DNA of 64,000 bases, taken from assembly GCA_001600415.1 (NCBI GenBank), contig BCJX01000016.1, positions 457,854 to 521,853 of the forward strand. Reading direction: 5' to 3'. The notes under the pieces are model-generated. The model was not told where the DNA came from, did no database searches, and was given only the letters and a program-made list of their open reading frames with translations. A program made the position numbers and the translations under genes. The DNA is from Pascua guehoae (Eukaryota; Basidiomycota; Tremellomycetes; Trichosporonales; Trichosporonaceae). Positions 44,133-56,174 of the stretch are shown in pieces (positions within the stretch are counted from its first letter, which is position 1; each line of letters opens with the position of its first letter).

Positions 44133-45131
44133 GATGCGCATCCTGCGCTCCCTCGTCACGTCCCTCCGCGTCTTTCGAATCTTTTCAGTTGCAATCTCTC
44201 CGCACTCACTCCAACCTACTCCTACTGGTACGTCGTACGTCGGCGCTTACGGTGAGGCGCTCATGTAAGGCGGGCCACTGTTGTTCACCACGTGTAGACC
44301 ACCACTTGGACTCGCCGGGGTCGTCGCTGTAACCGTTCCAGCATCCTTGGGGTCGTCGCACGCCAACCTTGTCCCGACATCCGTGCTCGTCGTCTCGTCC
44401 GGGGTCTACAAACCGGTGCGCTGGACGCCAAACGCCAATCCACCGCCACCACCTACGCCTATCCCGCCACACNNNNNNNNNNNNNNNNNNNNNNNNNNNN
44501 NNNNNNNNNNNNNNNNNNNNNNNNNNNNNNNNNNNNNNNNNNNNNNNNNNNNNNNNNNNNNNNNNNNNNNNNNNNNNNNNNNNNNNNNNNNNNNNNNNNN
44601 NNNNNNNNNNNNNNNNNNNNNNNNNNNNNNNNNNNNNNNNNNNNNNNNNNNNNNNNNNNNNNNNNNNNNNNNNNNNNNNNNNNNNNNNNNNNNNNNNNNN
44701 NNNNNNNNNNNNNNNNNNNNNNNNNNNNNNNNNNNNNNNNNNNNNNNNNNNNNNNNNNNNNNNNNNNNNNNNNNNNNNNNNNNNNNNNNNNNNNNNNNNN
44801 NNNNNNNNNNNNNNNNNNNNNNNNNNNNNNNNNNNNNNNNNNNNNNNNNNNNNNNNNNNNNNNNNNNNNNNNNNNNNNNNNNNNNNNNNNNNNNNNNNNN
44901 NNNNNNNNNNNNNNNNNNNNNNNNNNNNNNNNNNNNNNNNNNNNNNNNNNNNNNNNNGGGGTCGAGATGTCGAGGGTGTCGAGGTGGGATGGGCTTGGGA
45001 GGGGCGGCCGCGAGTGGGCGGTCGAGCGGCGCCTCGGACTGGGATCAATACGTTGAGGTGAGTGTCTGCTATACCGCCAAGGCCAGCTGAACTCTGACAG
45101 TTAGGACCGCCGCGCTTCGGAACAAACATGA
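44133..45131 (+). CDS. Putative gene interrupted by assembly gap
   Basis: Weakly supported. An ATG at 44133 opens MRILRSLVTSLRVFRIFSVA, followed by GTACGT-like donors near 44230. After the N run, a Gly/Ser-rich frame ends SGASDWDQYVE at a GTGAGT donor (about 45057), and an acceptor at 45103-45104 would join it to DRRASEQT and a TGA at 45129-45131. The middle is lost in the gap, so neither frame nor exon number can be verified. Confidence 0.3.
44473..44957. other. Assembly gap (485 N)
   Basis: Run of undetermined bases. The left flank is CACCACCTACGCC-rich and the right flank is GTCGAGATGTCGAGG-repetitive. Confidence 0.95.
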
Positions 45132-45233
45132 CAGGGAATCAAGAATCAATTCGAGAACGATACGTACGCAAACATGACCCGACAAGAGCGTGGCACATAG
45201 GATGGAGTAATAGCAAGGCGATGTAATTGTGAA

Positions 45234-45459
45234 CGACCATGGGACCAATAACCAGACTGACGTCCATCACGCGATCAGGAAGGAAATAAAACGTTCAGCA
45301 GAGACTCACGCCTCACGATCGTGCACATCGACACTCCATACCACGACCATGGAACAATAGCCAGCCGACAGACGTCCTCATCACGCGATCTGGACAAAGA
45401 CTAAAATGTGCAGCAGAGACTCACGCCTCAGGATCGTGCACATCGACGCTCCATACCAC
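45234..45459. repeat. Two-copy tandem duplication, ~110-116 bp
   Basis: Both copies run from CGACCATGG.A.CAATA.CCAG through CATCACGCGATC, CAGCAGAGACTCACGCCTCA and GATCGTGCACATCGAC to CTCCATACCAC; the boundary is at 45343/45344. Copies differ at scattered bases and by a few indels. Confidence 0.9.
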
Positions 45460-47314
45460 TACGGGTAGATTGCAGCGCCACGACTCTCCACTATCATCAG
45501 AGCCATGAATCCCTTCATAGTTTCTCGCACGCATGCCTCATGTCCCAGAGCTGCACAGCAGCTCGCGTGGGACTGTGCACCGCTTACCTGGCGCGCCGGT
45601 CGAGCGTTCTGGCGTCACACGTCTTGCCAGGCATCGTGCAAAGTCGGCAAAGCAGGTTTGTGGGCGCACGGCAGGGGTGAATGTCCAGTCTGGGGGCGAC
45701 GCAATACCTGCTGTGCTGCTACCACATGCCCGACCTCGGTCCGATCCCGTCAGAAAGCACGCCTGCCTCGCCTGGACATCGCGGGGTAAAAACGGTGTGA
45801 TGGACGAGTTAGGAGGACCAAAGGCCTCGACAAGTACTGTCGCGGGATGCAAGCCACATGCTGCGAATGTCGCGCTCTACCAACTGATAGCGTCCGCGGC
45901 CGCCTTCCCCACCCTGCCAGCGGGGCATGCCCAGTCACTTACGACCTCACCTTTTCCACCCTCTGTTCGTCCGTGGCTCACCGTCAGTGATCCGCACACA
46001 ATGCCAACCCCCGGCGCATCTAGCGGTCACCGCTCGCCTCACGCCCACCGTCGAGGCGCTGAACCGCCAAACCCCCCGCAACTCGACAGGTCTGCAGATA
46101 TCGTTGGCGCACAAGCCGACCCCTCCCAGGAAGGCTCGAGTGCCGACCTCGGGCCACTCGAATCACCCATCCCGCCACCGCGCAAACCAACGAACGCACA
46201 AGTCTGCAACGCACCCTCCAGCCTGCCCAGAAGATTCAACTCGATGTCCACCGGACCAAGCGCCGCTACCAACGCGCCCATACTAACTCGTGTGTGCCGA
46301 AAAAAGCACCTCGAAGCGCTTGCTCATCCTCGACCCCGACCCCGTCGCCATGCCATCGCCCGTCATGTCACGCCCTCCTGTTGCCTACGGCCGACGAGTG
46401 ACGCATGTGGGGCCACTTCACCCCCCCCGGTCGATCCCGCGTTCTGGGACAGGGACGCGGGGTGTTAATTAATCATCCTGTCACTCGTTCCTCACAGGCA
46501 GTGACGAGTTGCAAGGTTTGTGACGGATGGGGGGACAGGGTCACGGAATATGCGCGGTGGGGCACATTGTTCTTTAGTTCTTTCAGGTTTTCTTTCCGCC
46601 GTTGGCCCGTTGGCCCGTTCCTTCTGTTCCATTCACAGAAATCACCCTACTCCACCGTAACGGTACACGCACCCGTACCGGTACACCCGCGTCCATCCCT
46701 GTGGGTTTACAGTTTTCCTCTTTCCTTTTCCCTTCCCTTCATTCACAAAAAGTTGGCGCTAGCAGCACTCTAGTGCCAGAATATAACGTGGTCCGCGATA
46801 TTCCCGAGACATGGAAGCCTTGGAACCACGGTCGGTGGTGCTATTCCCGCCAAACCCACGCTTGGCATGACCTCCAACCTCGCGGGCTCATGAGGTCATC
46901 GGCGAGGATCCGAGTATCCGTATTTCCCCCAAGGTGCGATGCCGTTATCGCTTGGTGTGGCTGGTGGCACACGTGTGGCTGCGACGCTAGTGGCACCACC
47001 ACACCTAGTGCTGTTTCGAGTGTAAGCGTGGGCATGGACGGGCGTGGACATGGGCGTGGGCGTGGACATGGTGGTGGTGGGGTAACTCTAACGCCATCTA
47101 GGGGGGTTAATGGCCCATGTGTCCAACGTTATCTGCGGGACGCCGCCGAGGTCGCCGAGATCGCCGTCGAGTTGGACGGGGGGAGCGTATGTGTAGGGTA
47201 GGTGTCGTGTACAGTAGAGTAGGTGTAGTGCAGAGTAGAGCAGAGCACAGTAGAGCACATGAGAGAGTACATGTCGTGCTTGGAGGTCGAGTGTAGACGA
47301 CCTTTTCGCGAGGG

Positions 47315-47320
47315 TATAAA
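47315..47320 (+). promoter_or_regulatory. TATA box of the secreted-protein gene
   Basis: GGGTATAAAGC about 146 bases upstream of the ATG at 47466. The intervening leader is C-rich and lacks ATG except one at 47323. Confidence 0.55.
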
Positions 47321-47465
47321 GCATGACCACCTGGTCGTCTTGACTTGTCCCCACCCATTCAGTCCGCTCCGACCTCTCTCGCTGTCCCCTCGAGCTCATC
47401 CCCGCCCCCAATCCCACAACCACCAGCACCAGCACCACCCCACCTCAATCCCCACCGGGCCGACA

Positions 47466-48227
47466 ATGCTCACTTCGCTCTGCGCCCTCGCGCTCGCCTT
47501 GCCCGCCCTCGCCTCGTCGCCCGGCGCCTGGTTCCAGGTCCCCAACGCCCCCTCTGCGGGCTTTGAAACCGCCTCATCTCAATTCTACATCTCCCCCAAC
47601 GCGACGCGCGTGACGGGCTACTATGCCGCGGCGCAATGGTCGTTTTCGGGGCACGACGTGCACTATTTCGGCATCCAGCCCCGGTCTCCCGGATCGGCAA
47701 AGACGGGCCACCTCGCCTACTCTGTCTTTGGGCCCGGGTCGAGTATCGGGGACCCCGAGCGGTGCCCGGGCGGCGCCGACGGCGGGTCGGGCGTGAGCTG
47801 TTCGATGGAGATTGATATCGATTTCGGCAGGTGGTACACTATCGAGTCCAAGGTTGTCGAGCACGGGACCGACGGGGCCAAGCGCTGGAACGGGACGATT
47901 ACCGACGACGCCGGGCGGGCGACGTACATTGCGTCCTTCTGGACCGACGCGAGCTACGGCGGGCTCAACGGAAAGGTGTCTCAGTGGCTCGAGTGGTACA
48001 AGTACAATGGCGACGGCAAGACGGCCGCCCAGCGCGAGTGCCAGCAGTGGTTCCAGATCCACTATGGGCTGCCAAAGGGTAACGGCGTGGGCGGGGCGAA
48101 AATCGGCCTCAGCAAGGCTACCCTCGATGACAAGTGCGCAGTAAAGGCCGGCAGGCCCAATGCCGACCTCACGTTTGGCGCAGATGGGTCATTGACCATT
48201 ACCGCCGGCGTCCTCCCTCAGCCCTAA
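47466..48227 (+). CDS. Secreted protein, possibly DUF3472-like (253 residues)
   Basis: A single-exon gene, unusual among its neighbours. It starts with a signal peptide (MLTSLCALALALPALASSPG; cleavage near residue 17). The mature part is beta-rich and aromatic (YYAAAQWSFSGHDVHYFGIQ, SMEIDIDFGRWYTIESKVVE, GRATYIASFWTD), with cysteines in PERCPGG, GVSCSM, RECQQW and DKCAVK that could form two disulfides. The pattern of a chromosome-encoded extracellular beta-sandwich recalls DUF3472-type domains, which I cannot verify here. N-glycosylation sequons are NAT and NGT. No GPI tail is seen, so release into the medium or wall is expected. Confidence 0.8.
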   Translation: MLTSLCALALALPALASSPGAWFQVPNAPSAGFETASSQFYISPNATRVTGYYAAAQWSFSGHDVHYFGIQPRSPGSAKTGHLAYSVFGPGSSIGDPERCPGGADGGSGVSCSMEIDIDFGRWYTIESKVVEHGTDGAKRWNGTITDDAGRATYIASFWTDASYGGLNGKVSQWLEWYKYNGDGKTAAQRECQQWFQIHYGLPKGNGVGGAKIGLSKATLDDKCAVKAGRPNADLTFGADGSLTITAGVLPQP

Positions 48228-48823
48228 CCCCTGGTCAACCGGGGCAGTGCGTAATCAGTAGTAAAGAAGGCTTGTAGAAAGTCCAAGAGTAACTGTAGAA
48301 GGCCATGCAGAATGAACAAGCAGATTCACACAGAATGCACAAGAGTGACTGTGGCAGGCGCAAGAGAGAGCGCGTAAGAGATAATGCGTGACTGTCCTGT
48401 GTCGTACTACAGTGTATCAACTGGCGAGTGTGGCGTGCAAGCAGTGCCCAGGCAGTCGCGACCCACAATGCACAATGCCCAGATTCCGGTAGGCTGTCCC
48501 ACGAATCAACCCCTTGTGACGAGTGGACACCTTGCTGCCCTCTAATCTGCCCGTTAGGATGCACTACTTAGCCTACGACGACAACGCATACCGATGGCAA
48601 CAGGCAAGTCAGTAGCAACGGCCGATAATACAGAGACTGCATGCACTCCTCCGTGATGTGTATGGTATGGCTACTCGTAGGTTCCTCTCGACATTAGACA
48701 TTCTATACTCTGCGCCGCACTCCTCCCTCCGCTCGCACTCTGCTACTCTCCGCATAATACGCCCAACCCTCCACCTCACTCATCTGCCCAATCCTCTGCA
48801 CTCCACACCCCACTCCAACCCCC
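48228..48823. other. Convergent intergenic region
   Basis: Shared 3' flank of the secreted-protein and arrestin genes; no other feature was seen. Confidence 0.5.
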
Positions 48824-51800
48824 CTACCTTGGGCCAACGGGCCAGCGCAGTTGCGGCAACCGCAACCCGCCCGTCCACCCGGTATTCCCAAAGTCGGACC
48901 CACTCGACGACACTGTCTCGGCGGCCTCAACCGCGTCGCCGTCGGGATCGGCATTGGATGTGTGGCCTGTGCCCTGGGTGCCGCGTGAGACGGCTGACCC
49001 CTGCGACCCCTCGGCAGAGTACCCGTCCCAGTGACCCGAGTGCGACTCGTCGCTCGGCGCACCCTCGAGGCTGGCGCACGCACTCGCCATGTCGCGCAAC
49101 GGGTGCGCGGCCACTTTGGGCTGGAGGGCTGGCGACCCGGTTAACATCGGGCCCCGAAAGGGAGGCATGTGGTCCTGGAGCGGCGTGAGGGATAAGGCCT
49201 CAAAGGACGCGACGGTCGTAGACACGGGTGAGCGTGGGGGCTTGGAGCTGGTCTCGTTGGTGTAGCTGTCGGGCGTCATGTTGGTGGTACCGTAGCTGTT
49301 GGGCGTGCCGTTGGTGGTGCCATTGGTGGTGCCATTCGTGCTGCTAGGTGTGCCGTTGGTCGTGCCATTGGTGGTACCGTTCGTGGTGGTGCGAGTGGTG
49401 CTGTTCGTGTACAGCGTACCACTGGTCGTGTCGTTTGTTGGCGAACGGTTGGTCGTGCCGTTGGTGTAGCTGTTGTGGGCGCTCTGCCTGCCCTCAAACA
49501 ACTGGCCCATCTGGCCGACCTGCCCAACCTGGCTCTTGCGGTTCTCCGACTCGTTCACGCTCGACGCAACTGAGCGTAACGACCCAATGCTGCCTATTCC
49601 GAGGCCCGGTGACGAGGTTGATGCATTGTTGGGGCGCGGACCACGGGGTCCTCCAGGGGCACCGCCACCCAGACGCGGAGACCCTAACGCGCGCTCAACG
49701 TCGGTCGCGCTCGTGCTCGTGCTACTCGAGCTCAACGCGCGCGACAGGAGGCGCGCCGCCGAGCTCGAGAGGTCGCCGCTGGCGACGGGCGCAGCGAGTG
49801 CGGCGCGCCAGTCTTGCTGCTGGCTCGACTGACCGGGTCGCGGGGACGCCGGGTCGTACTCGAAGCGCGGGGAGAACGTCGTCGGAGAGGTCGGCTGCGA
49901 CGGGCCGCACGAGCCGTTCGATGTGGCCGAGTGCGACGAGTGCGAGTTGGATGACTGGGACGACGAAAACATCATCCCAAACGTGGCCGCCGCGGGAGAG
50001 CGCGGCGCAAGGGCCGAAGTATACGACCGGCGCTTGGACGACGCAGACGACCGTCCAGACATACCGCTGTGCACGGGTGATAAGCGTCCGGCATCCTGGG
50101 AGGATGTAGGCGAACAGAGGCCTGCACTCGATGCGACTGTAAAGCGCCGGAGTGCCTCATGGCGCGACTCGATCTGTGCGACGCGTGCCTTGACCGCAGG
50201 CAGGATGACACCATCGTGCATGCTCGATGTTGTCGTGTGTGTCGCGTGCGAGTCCATCGACTGCGCGTCGTCATCGTCGTCGTCCATCTCCCTCGGGGTC
50301 GGGCGGAAGCGATCCGGTACGAGCGTCGTTCGCGAAGAACGCGAGCCGCCACCAGGTGGCACGTCTGGGAGGGGTAACGTGTATACCGGCTGGTTCGGTG
50401 GGGGCGGCGTCAGCGCATCGAGCGCCTCGCCACTACCCGACGAAGCTTCCGAGTCGGACCGGGCAAGAGGCGGCGGCTGCTCGTCACTCCCAGCAGAGTG
50501 TGAGCTGTCACTCCCACTTTGGGTCGTGCGGTACGTCCTGGGGTTGCTGCTGCCCCACACAGACGGAGGAACAAGCTCGCTGTCGTCCGTGTCGGCCGCA
50601 AATAGTGCGAGATCGCGCTGCTCGTAGTCGCGGCGTAAGCCCAGGTGGTTGTCAGAGTCAAAGTGGCTGTCCAGGTCGGGCATCGTGTAGCGCCCTTCTG
50701 GCGTCCGGCCGGTTAACATGCTTTCAATGCGGACGTCGCGCGACTGGCTCGGCGAGGGCAGTGACGAGGGTCCCGACGACCACGACGGCATGGAGCCGTG
50801 CGTTCGGCGCCCCGGCGAGCCCTGCGAGGTAGTGTCGCTCATTCCATCGGCATCGTAGCCCCTGTCCAGGTCGGTGGCCAGCGACATCTGGTCCACGTCC
50901 AACGGCTCGGCGTAGTCGACACTGTGGCGCGAGTCGCTCATGAGGTCCTCGACAGAACCCCGGTCCGCTCGCGCCCCCGCTGCGACACCAGCAGCTACCG
51001 TACCAGCAAATACACCAGCTGCGGCGGCTTCACCTGGCGAAGTGCGCCCACAGGCCAGGCGCAGGCGGTCCTCGAGGCTACGCCGTCCGGCAGCCTCAGA
51101 CTCTACTGCCTCCGACGACAATCTCGGCGTCAAGTGCTCGGCCTGGTCGGCCATGAGGTCCTCTGCATCCTCGTCGTCCTCATAGTCGAGGCCGCCGGCA
51201 TGCATTGGCCCGCTGAGCGACATGATCTCGTCCAGCTGGTCGTCGTCGAGCGGCTCCTCCTCCTCACTGATGTGGTGAAGGAACGGTGAACGGACTGGAA
51301 GGCTTGGCGTGATAAGTGGGGACACGCGAGGCGATGCGACGGGTGTCTTGTCGTCATACTCGTCATCACCACCGTCGAACCCAATCTCACTACCCTCTTC
51401 TGGTGTCATGGGAGGCTCGCTGTTCGCGCCAGCGTCATGATCTTGAGAGTTCGGGTTCGAGTTCCACTGGTTGGTGGAGCTGTACTGGGACTCGCTCGAT
51501 TGCGAGAGGTGCTTTGTTGGCGTGCCCTCGTCCTCGTGGTCGCTCGACACAGCCTTGTCGTGGTCAAGACCCTCGTTCTGGATGACAGCTAACGACTGGA
51601 AGCGTCCGTCGCGGCGCTCCTCCTCGACGATTTCGTGGTCACGTTCCACATCGTCGATGCTGTGGCCGCTCTCCGACATCGTCTTCCTCTTTAGTGTGGA
51701 CATGGCCGAACGGTTGCCGTTGACCGTGGAGTACACTGAATCGGGCGACGTGGCGCGCGGCATCATGTCCTGCGTTCCGTCGGCCGGCATGGTGACCTGT

Positions 51801-54800
51801 GGCTCTGCTGGGCGGCCGGGTTGCATAATCTTCTCCATCAGGAACGATGTCGGCGTCGTCCGCGCGGCGAGGTTGCTGGTCGATGCTTCACGAAGCTGGG
51901 TGGACGTGTATCCGGCCTGCGCCTGAAGGCTGCTATTCTGACCGAGAGTCGGCGAATCATCCTGGAGTGCACCCTCCATCGGCGACGTATACACCGACCG
52001 CGACAACTGGGACGATCCAATGCCAGTGGTCTGCTGGGTGGTGGCGGCTAAGACTCTGGCCCGGCGCGCATCGCTCGGCATCGGTGGGGGGTCGAGTGAT
52101 AAAAAGTTGATAATGTGCAGCGGCACATCGACGTAGATGCTTCCGTTGAGGGTGACGCGAAGCGTGTAGGTGACCTCGACGTAGCGACTGCGCGAGATAG
52201 AAATCATACCTGATGGAATCGGCACACTCATGTCCCAACGATTTGCCTCGCCAGGCTCTAAGCCAGTCCACCAACCCCGGCCGGTTACGCGGCCCGAGCC
52301 GACGTCCATAAAGTCGGCCTCGGTGACCTCTTCGGACACCTTACGGCGCAACGCGGCAATTGGCCTGGGGTCCATGGCCTGCGAGCCCTTGTTCGACGGG
52401 CCGTACGTGTTGATGTTTTGAAGGATGGCGAGGGTCATTGTGTGGATCTGTTCTTGTCAGCACTTGTTCAATCCTACTATGCAGCTCACCTTCTTCTTGC
52501 TGCCATTCTGCACTCCGACTTCGCACCACACGCGCTGCCCTGCGACCCATGTATGGCGGGCAAGCGCGACGTGCATCTGGACAATGCCCTTCTCGCCAAT
52601 GAGGTTCCAGCCAAGCCCATGCTCGACGGTGCGCACAACCGGGTTGCGTAACGGGAGGAGCACAATCGCCGGGTTGCAGTATGGCAAGATGACGACTGGA
52701 CGATAAAAGTGCGCAATGGCGCGCTTGCCTGTGGTGGGAATGTGCAGCTTGATACTCCCGACGACAACGTAACGAACGTTCGGGCCCTTGCCGGTCGGGC
52801 ATGTAAACGAGCCCTTGGCCACGTCGGAAATGGGCAGGTGCATGTTGAACCCGACGCAGTGCGTACCCTCACGCGCGAGGCAGAAGCCTTCATCGTCTGG
52901 CGAGTCGGCAAAGAGACTGAGACTCGACTTGGAAGGCTCGGAGAACTCGGGTAGGTGATACTGGTGTTGGTAGAAAATGTGGCGCTTGTCGCCGACCTCT
53001 TCGTAACCGAGAACGCGGACCTTTGCGCCACCGATGCGCAGGCCCTTACCACGCTTCCCACCACGAACGACGATTTCGAGGCGACCGCGCACCTCCCCGC
53101 CTTCGATCACACACTCGCGCTCGAGGACGACGCCAAGCTCAACACGAGCGCGGCTCATCTTGCTCGCTTCGAGACGGACCTTGTCCTCGGTCGGCTCTGC
53201 GGCAGGCGGTGCAGGAAGCAGCTTGTTGGCAGACAGGCGACGCGAGCGCGGCTTTCCCAGCATGACATCGAGCTCAAGCGACTGGCGCTCAGTGTTGCTG
53301 GCCGGGTGGAAGAGTGTACCATGTCGAGCGAGGAGCGCAACACCGTCAGAGTGGCTGCGCCGATGCCCCTTGCCACCACCAAACTCGGGCGAGGTGGTCG
53401 GGAGGTCCGACGGTGTCGTCGAAGTCTCGGACATGCGTCGTGCGTCAAACGGAGCTCCGCCAGACGTCGGCTGTCCATACGACTGACGGTCGCTTTGGCC
53501 CCAGGCCGAACCAGTTGAAAGGCGGTCTGGCGGAATGTGTCCGGCAGCGTGAGGAGCGGGTCCCCGGACCTGGGGCATTGGGAACTGGAATGGTGGAAGC
53601 CGTTGTTGCGAGTATCCTTGTTGCTGTTGCGAGTGTCCTTGCGAGCTCGCTTGGCCGCCGGCGGACGCGGGCCTGCTGAGCTCACCGGGACCACGTCCTT
53701 GGGCAAAGCTGCCCTCGTCGGAGAACATGAGCATACCGCCCGTCTCGGCGGCTAATAAGGCGGCGTTCTGTGAGTGATGGATGGCCATCATGGGCTCGGA
53801 ACGACGTTTTTCCCCCTTGCTCATGTGCGGAGACGCCTGAGCTGGGTACGGCGTGCTCTTCTTGCGTGTCGGTGTTGACGACCCTGTCGGATTCCCTGAG
53901 TTGGGTGCGACGGGAGCAACAACAGACTCGTCCCACTCCGGGGGAGAGGGTGCGAGCTGAATGGGCTGCACAAGTGCCGGCGATGCGTGGGGTGACGCCG
54001 TGTGGAACGTGTCGTCAGACGTGGCCGCTGGTGTGCGCTCGCCAGAGCTGTCGTGAGAGTATGGGAGCTGAGAGCGGGGCCCAGGTGGCGCTGGGAACTG
54101 GGCAGCCAGCAGCTCCTTTGACGAAGACCACCAGCTAGACGCTTGGCCGGTCGCCTGGCCAGTGGTAGGCGATGGAGCTGCACCATTCGAGGGTGAGTTG
54201 GTCCAGCTGCGCCGGGCGTTGGGCTGCGACGCGGGGCGCTGGTAATCGGTAGGAAGACGAATCTTTTCGTCCTCGTCCTCTTCGTCATCCGAGGTTGGGA
54301 AACTGCGCTTGGTGGGGCTCGAGCCACGCTGGTTGTCACCTCCCCGGAGTTTGAGAAGGAATTCGGTGCTCTTGGACGGACGCATGGACCCATTCCCCTT
54401 CCTCTTGCCCTTGGCAGCCTTGATTTCGTCGAGCTGCTCGGGTGGAGCCGACATGCCGCGTGAGTGACCCCATGGGGAGCGGTTCTCGTCAGAGCGAGGC
54501 TTGAGAGGGGAGCTGGCACTCGGTGTAAACGGTTGGGATCCTGTTGGGAGCGAGCCCGACGTGTTCAAGCCCGTGCGTGGGGCGTTGAGTGTGTGTGTTG
54601 GGCGGAGGGCAAGCTGCTGGGATTGCTGAGCCGGAGCCTGCTCAGGAGGCGGTGTCGAAGGGGCAGAAGGAGGGTCGGGATTGGTGATGCGAAGCGAGCG
54701 CGGAGAGGTAGCCAATGTTGGACTCGAGTGTGACTCCTGGTGCCATTGGTACAGCTGGTCGGGCGGTAAGGCAGTGCCCTGGCCACGGGTGGGAGACGGA

Positions 54801-55042
54801 GGCATGCGGAGTGGAGAGTGTGTTGGCCTGTGTGGACTGGCCTTTGCAGGGGACAGTGGGAGACGCTGGGCGGTGCCCGGCATCGCCTGCATCGAATGGC
54901 GCTTTGTGGGTTGGCCTTTGACCGGGGACGACGGCAACGAGTAGTGGCCACTCTTCTGTCGGTAGCCGCTGTTGCGATGGGCCTCGGGGCCGGGATACAA
55001 GCCCGGGCCGTTGAAGCGGTTGGGGGAGGCAGCAAGGGACAT
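48824..55042 (-). CDS. Very long alpha-arrestin domain protein (2058 residues)
   Basis: Two exons, 52490-55042 and 48824-52447, split by a 42-base GTGAGC...AACAG intron joining SKKK to IHTMTLAIL. An arrestin-like fold occupies roughly residues 630-990. Its N-lobe includes ARVELGVVLERECVIEGGEV, VRVLGYEEVGDKRHIFYQHQ and FNMHLPISDVAKGSF. Its C-lobe includes VALARHTWVAGQRVWCEVGV, PIPSGMISISRSRYVEVTYT and VDVPLHIINFLSLDPPP. Such proteins usually act as adaptors bringing ubiquitin ligase to plasma-membrane transporters. Flanks of about 630 and 1070 residues are Ser/Pro/Gln-rich and probably disordered and phosphorylated. Near the C-terminus there is a repeated NGTTNGTPNS tract. I see no PPxY motif, so Rsp5 recruitment, if any, would be indirect. 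Confidence 0.88.
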
Positions 55043-56174
55043 GCGTCGGCTCAGCTACGGCTGATGTGAGCCGTGGGACTGGTTGCAAGAGTGGTTGCTC
55101 GGTGTGGTTTGTTTGTTGTGTTTGGTCGACCAGGTGGCTTGCGCACGACCGGGGTACCGAGTTGGAGTAAACAAGAGGCGTGGAATTGGGTGGGCTGCAC
55201 AGACAAGGGGGTATGCACAGGCGACGAGGTGGTAGTCACAGGTGACTGAATAGTTGACAAGTAGGTGGTGGTAAAGACAAGGGACGAGATGAGATGGGGA
55301 GGGGAAGGGAGGGAGGGAGGGAGGGAGGGAGGAGGGAGAATGGAGGTTTGTGAGAAAAGAGAGGGGAGAGATGGGGGGAAGGGGGGGAGATGGATTATCG
55401 GGGAGTGGATCCAACCAACAGTGGATCCAAATGACCAAATGGGGGTAACCCATCCAGCTCCACCGGAGGCATTCATTCGTTCATTCGCTCATTCCAGACA
55501 GCTCTCAACACGCGACGCGCCATCAGGGACTGGGGGACATACTTTCCCAGCTCCCACTCACTCTGCTCTGAGCAGCTGGCAAGAATGCAGAATGGCAGGA
55601 CGTTTGGTCGCGAGGCACAGCCTCCCAGACCTTGGGAATTTAGGCTCTGCTCTGGTACAGCACTGCCATTTCCATTCCGCACATGGTCACCTACTCTGCT
55701 CCAGCACGGCCACAACACCCACCCTGCCCTTCTCACCCGTGCGCCCTCGTCTCTCTCTCTCGATCTTTCATGACAGGAAATGCAGCGCCCCTGTTGCACC
55801 TGTTGTGACCATGCAACGACGACCAGAGGGCAACCAGGCAGAAGGTTAAGGGGGGGCAGACATTTTTGGATGAGTGAGTGAGATGGCTGGCTGCAATGTC
55901 CAATGTTTGGTCCCAACCCACAAGCCACAAGACTAGCGCCGCTTCAGGGAAAAAAATCACAATCACACTACTGTCGTCATTAAAAGAGAGTCGCCACCCA
56001 CGTGGGGGGATTATGTAAATATTATCGCGTGTTGGGCACGTGGGACGACAGATAAATCACGTGACTTCAAGAAGTTGATCTCAAGCAGCTTGAGCTGATT
56101 TCGAGCCATGATGTCCTTCGTAGAGCAACTCTCAAAAGCACCTGCAAACACAAACTCCCAACAAGCAGGCCGCA
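55043..56174. other. Divergent promoter region, arrestin and URB1 genes
   Basis: Contains a GGGA/GGAG repeat tract (55297-55395) just upstream of the arrestin start, and two CACGTG palindromes (55999-56004 and 56038-56043) with a related CACGTGAC at 56059, 115-180 bases before the URB1 ATG. CACGTG is a known site for bHLH and Cbf1-type factors; a role in ribosome-biogenesis control is only a suggestion. Confidence 0.5.
55999..56065. promoter_or_regulatory. Cluster of CACGTG E-boxes upstream of URB1
   Basis: CCCACGTGGG at 55998-56005, GGCACGTGGG near 56036-56045 and ATCACGTGAC near 56057-56066 within 70 bases. Assigned by motif clustering only. Confidence 0.45.

Larger units (their letters stand above)
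45132..47465. other. 2.3-kb region, no secure gene
   Basis: Holds a ~110-bp tandem duplication (45234-45459). Reading frames across 45530-46470 are open but lack splice support and have arbitrary composition. The TATA box of the next gene is at its right end. Confidence 0.4.

Noticed and set aside
45533..46468. Plus-strand 311-codon frame
   Set aside because: No domain, no splice support and arbitrary composition; a competing frame overlaps its second half.
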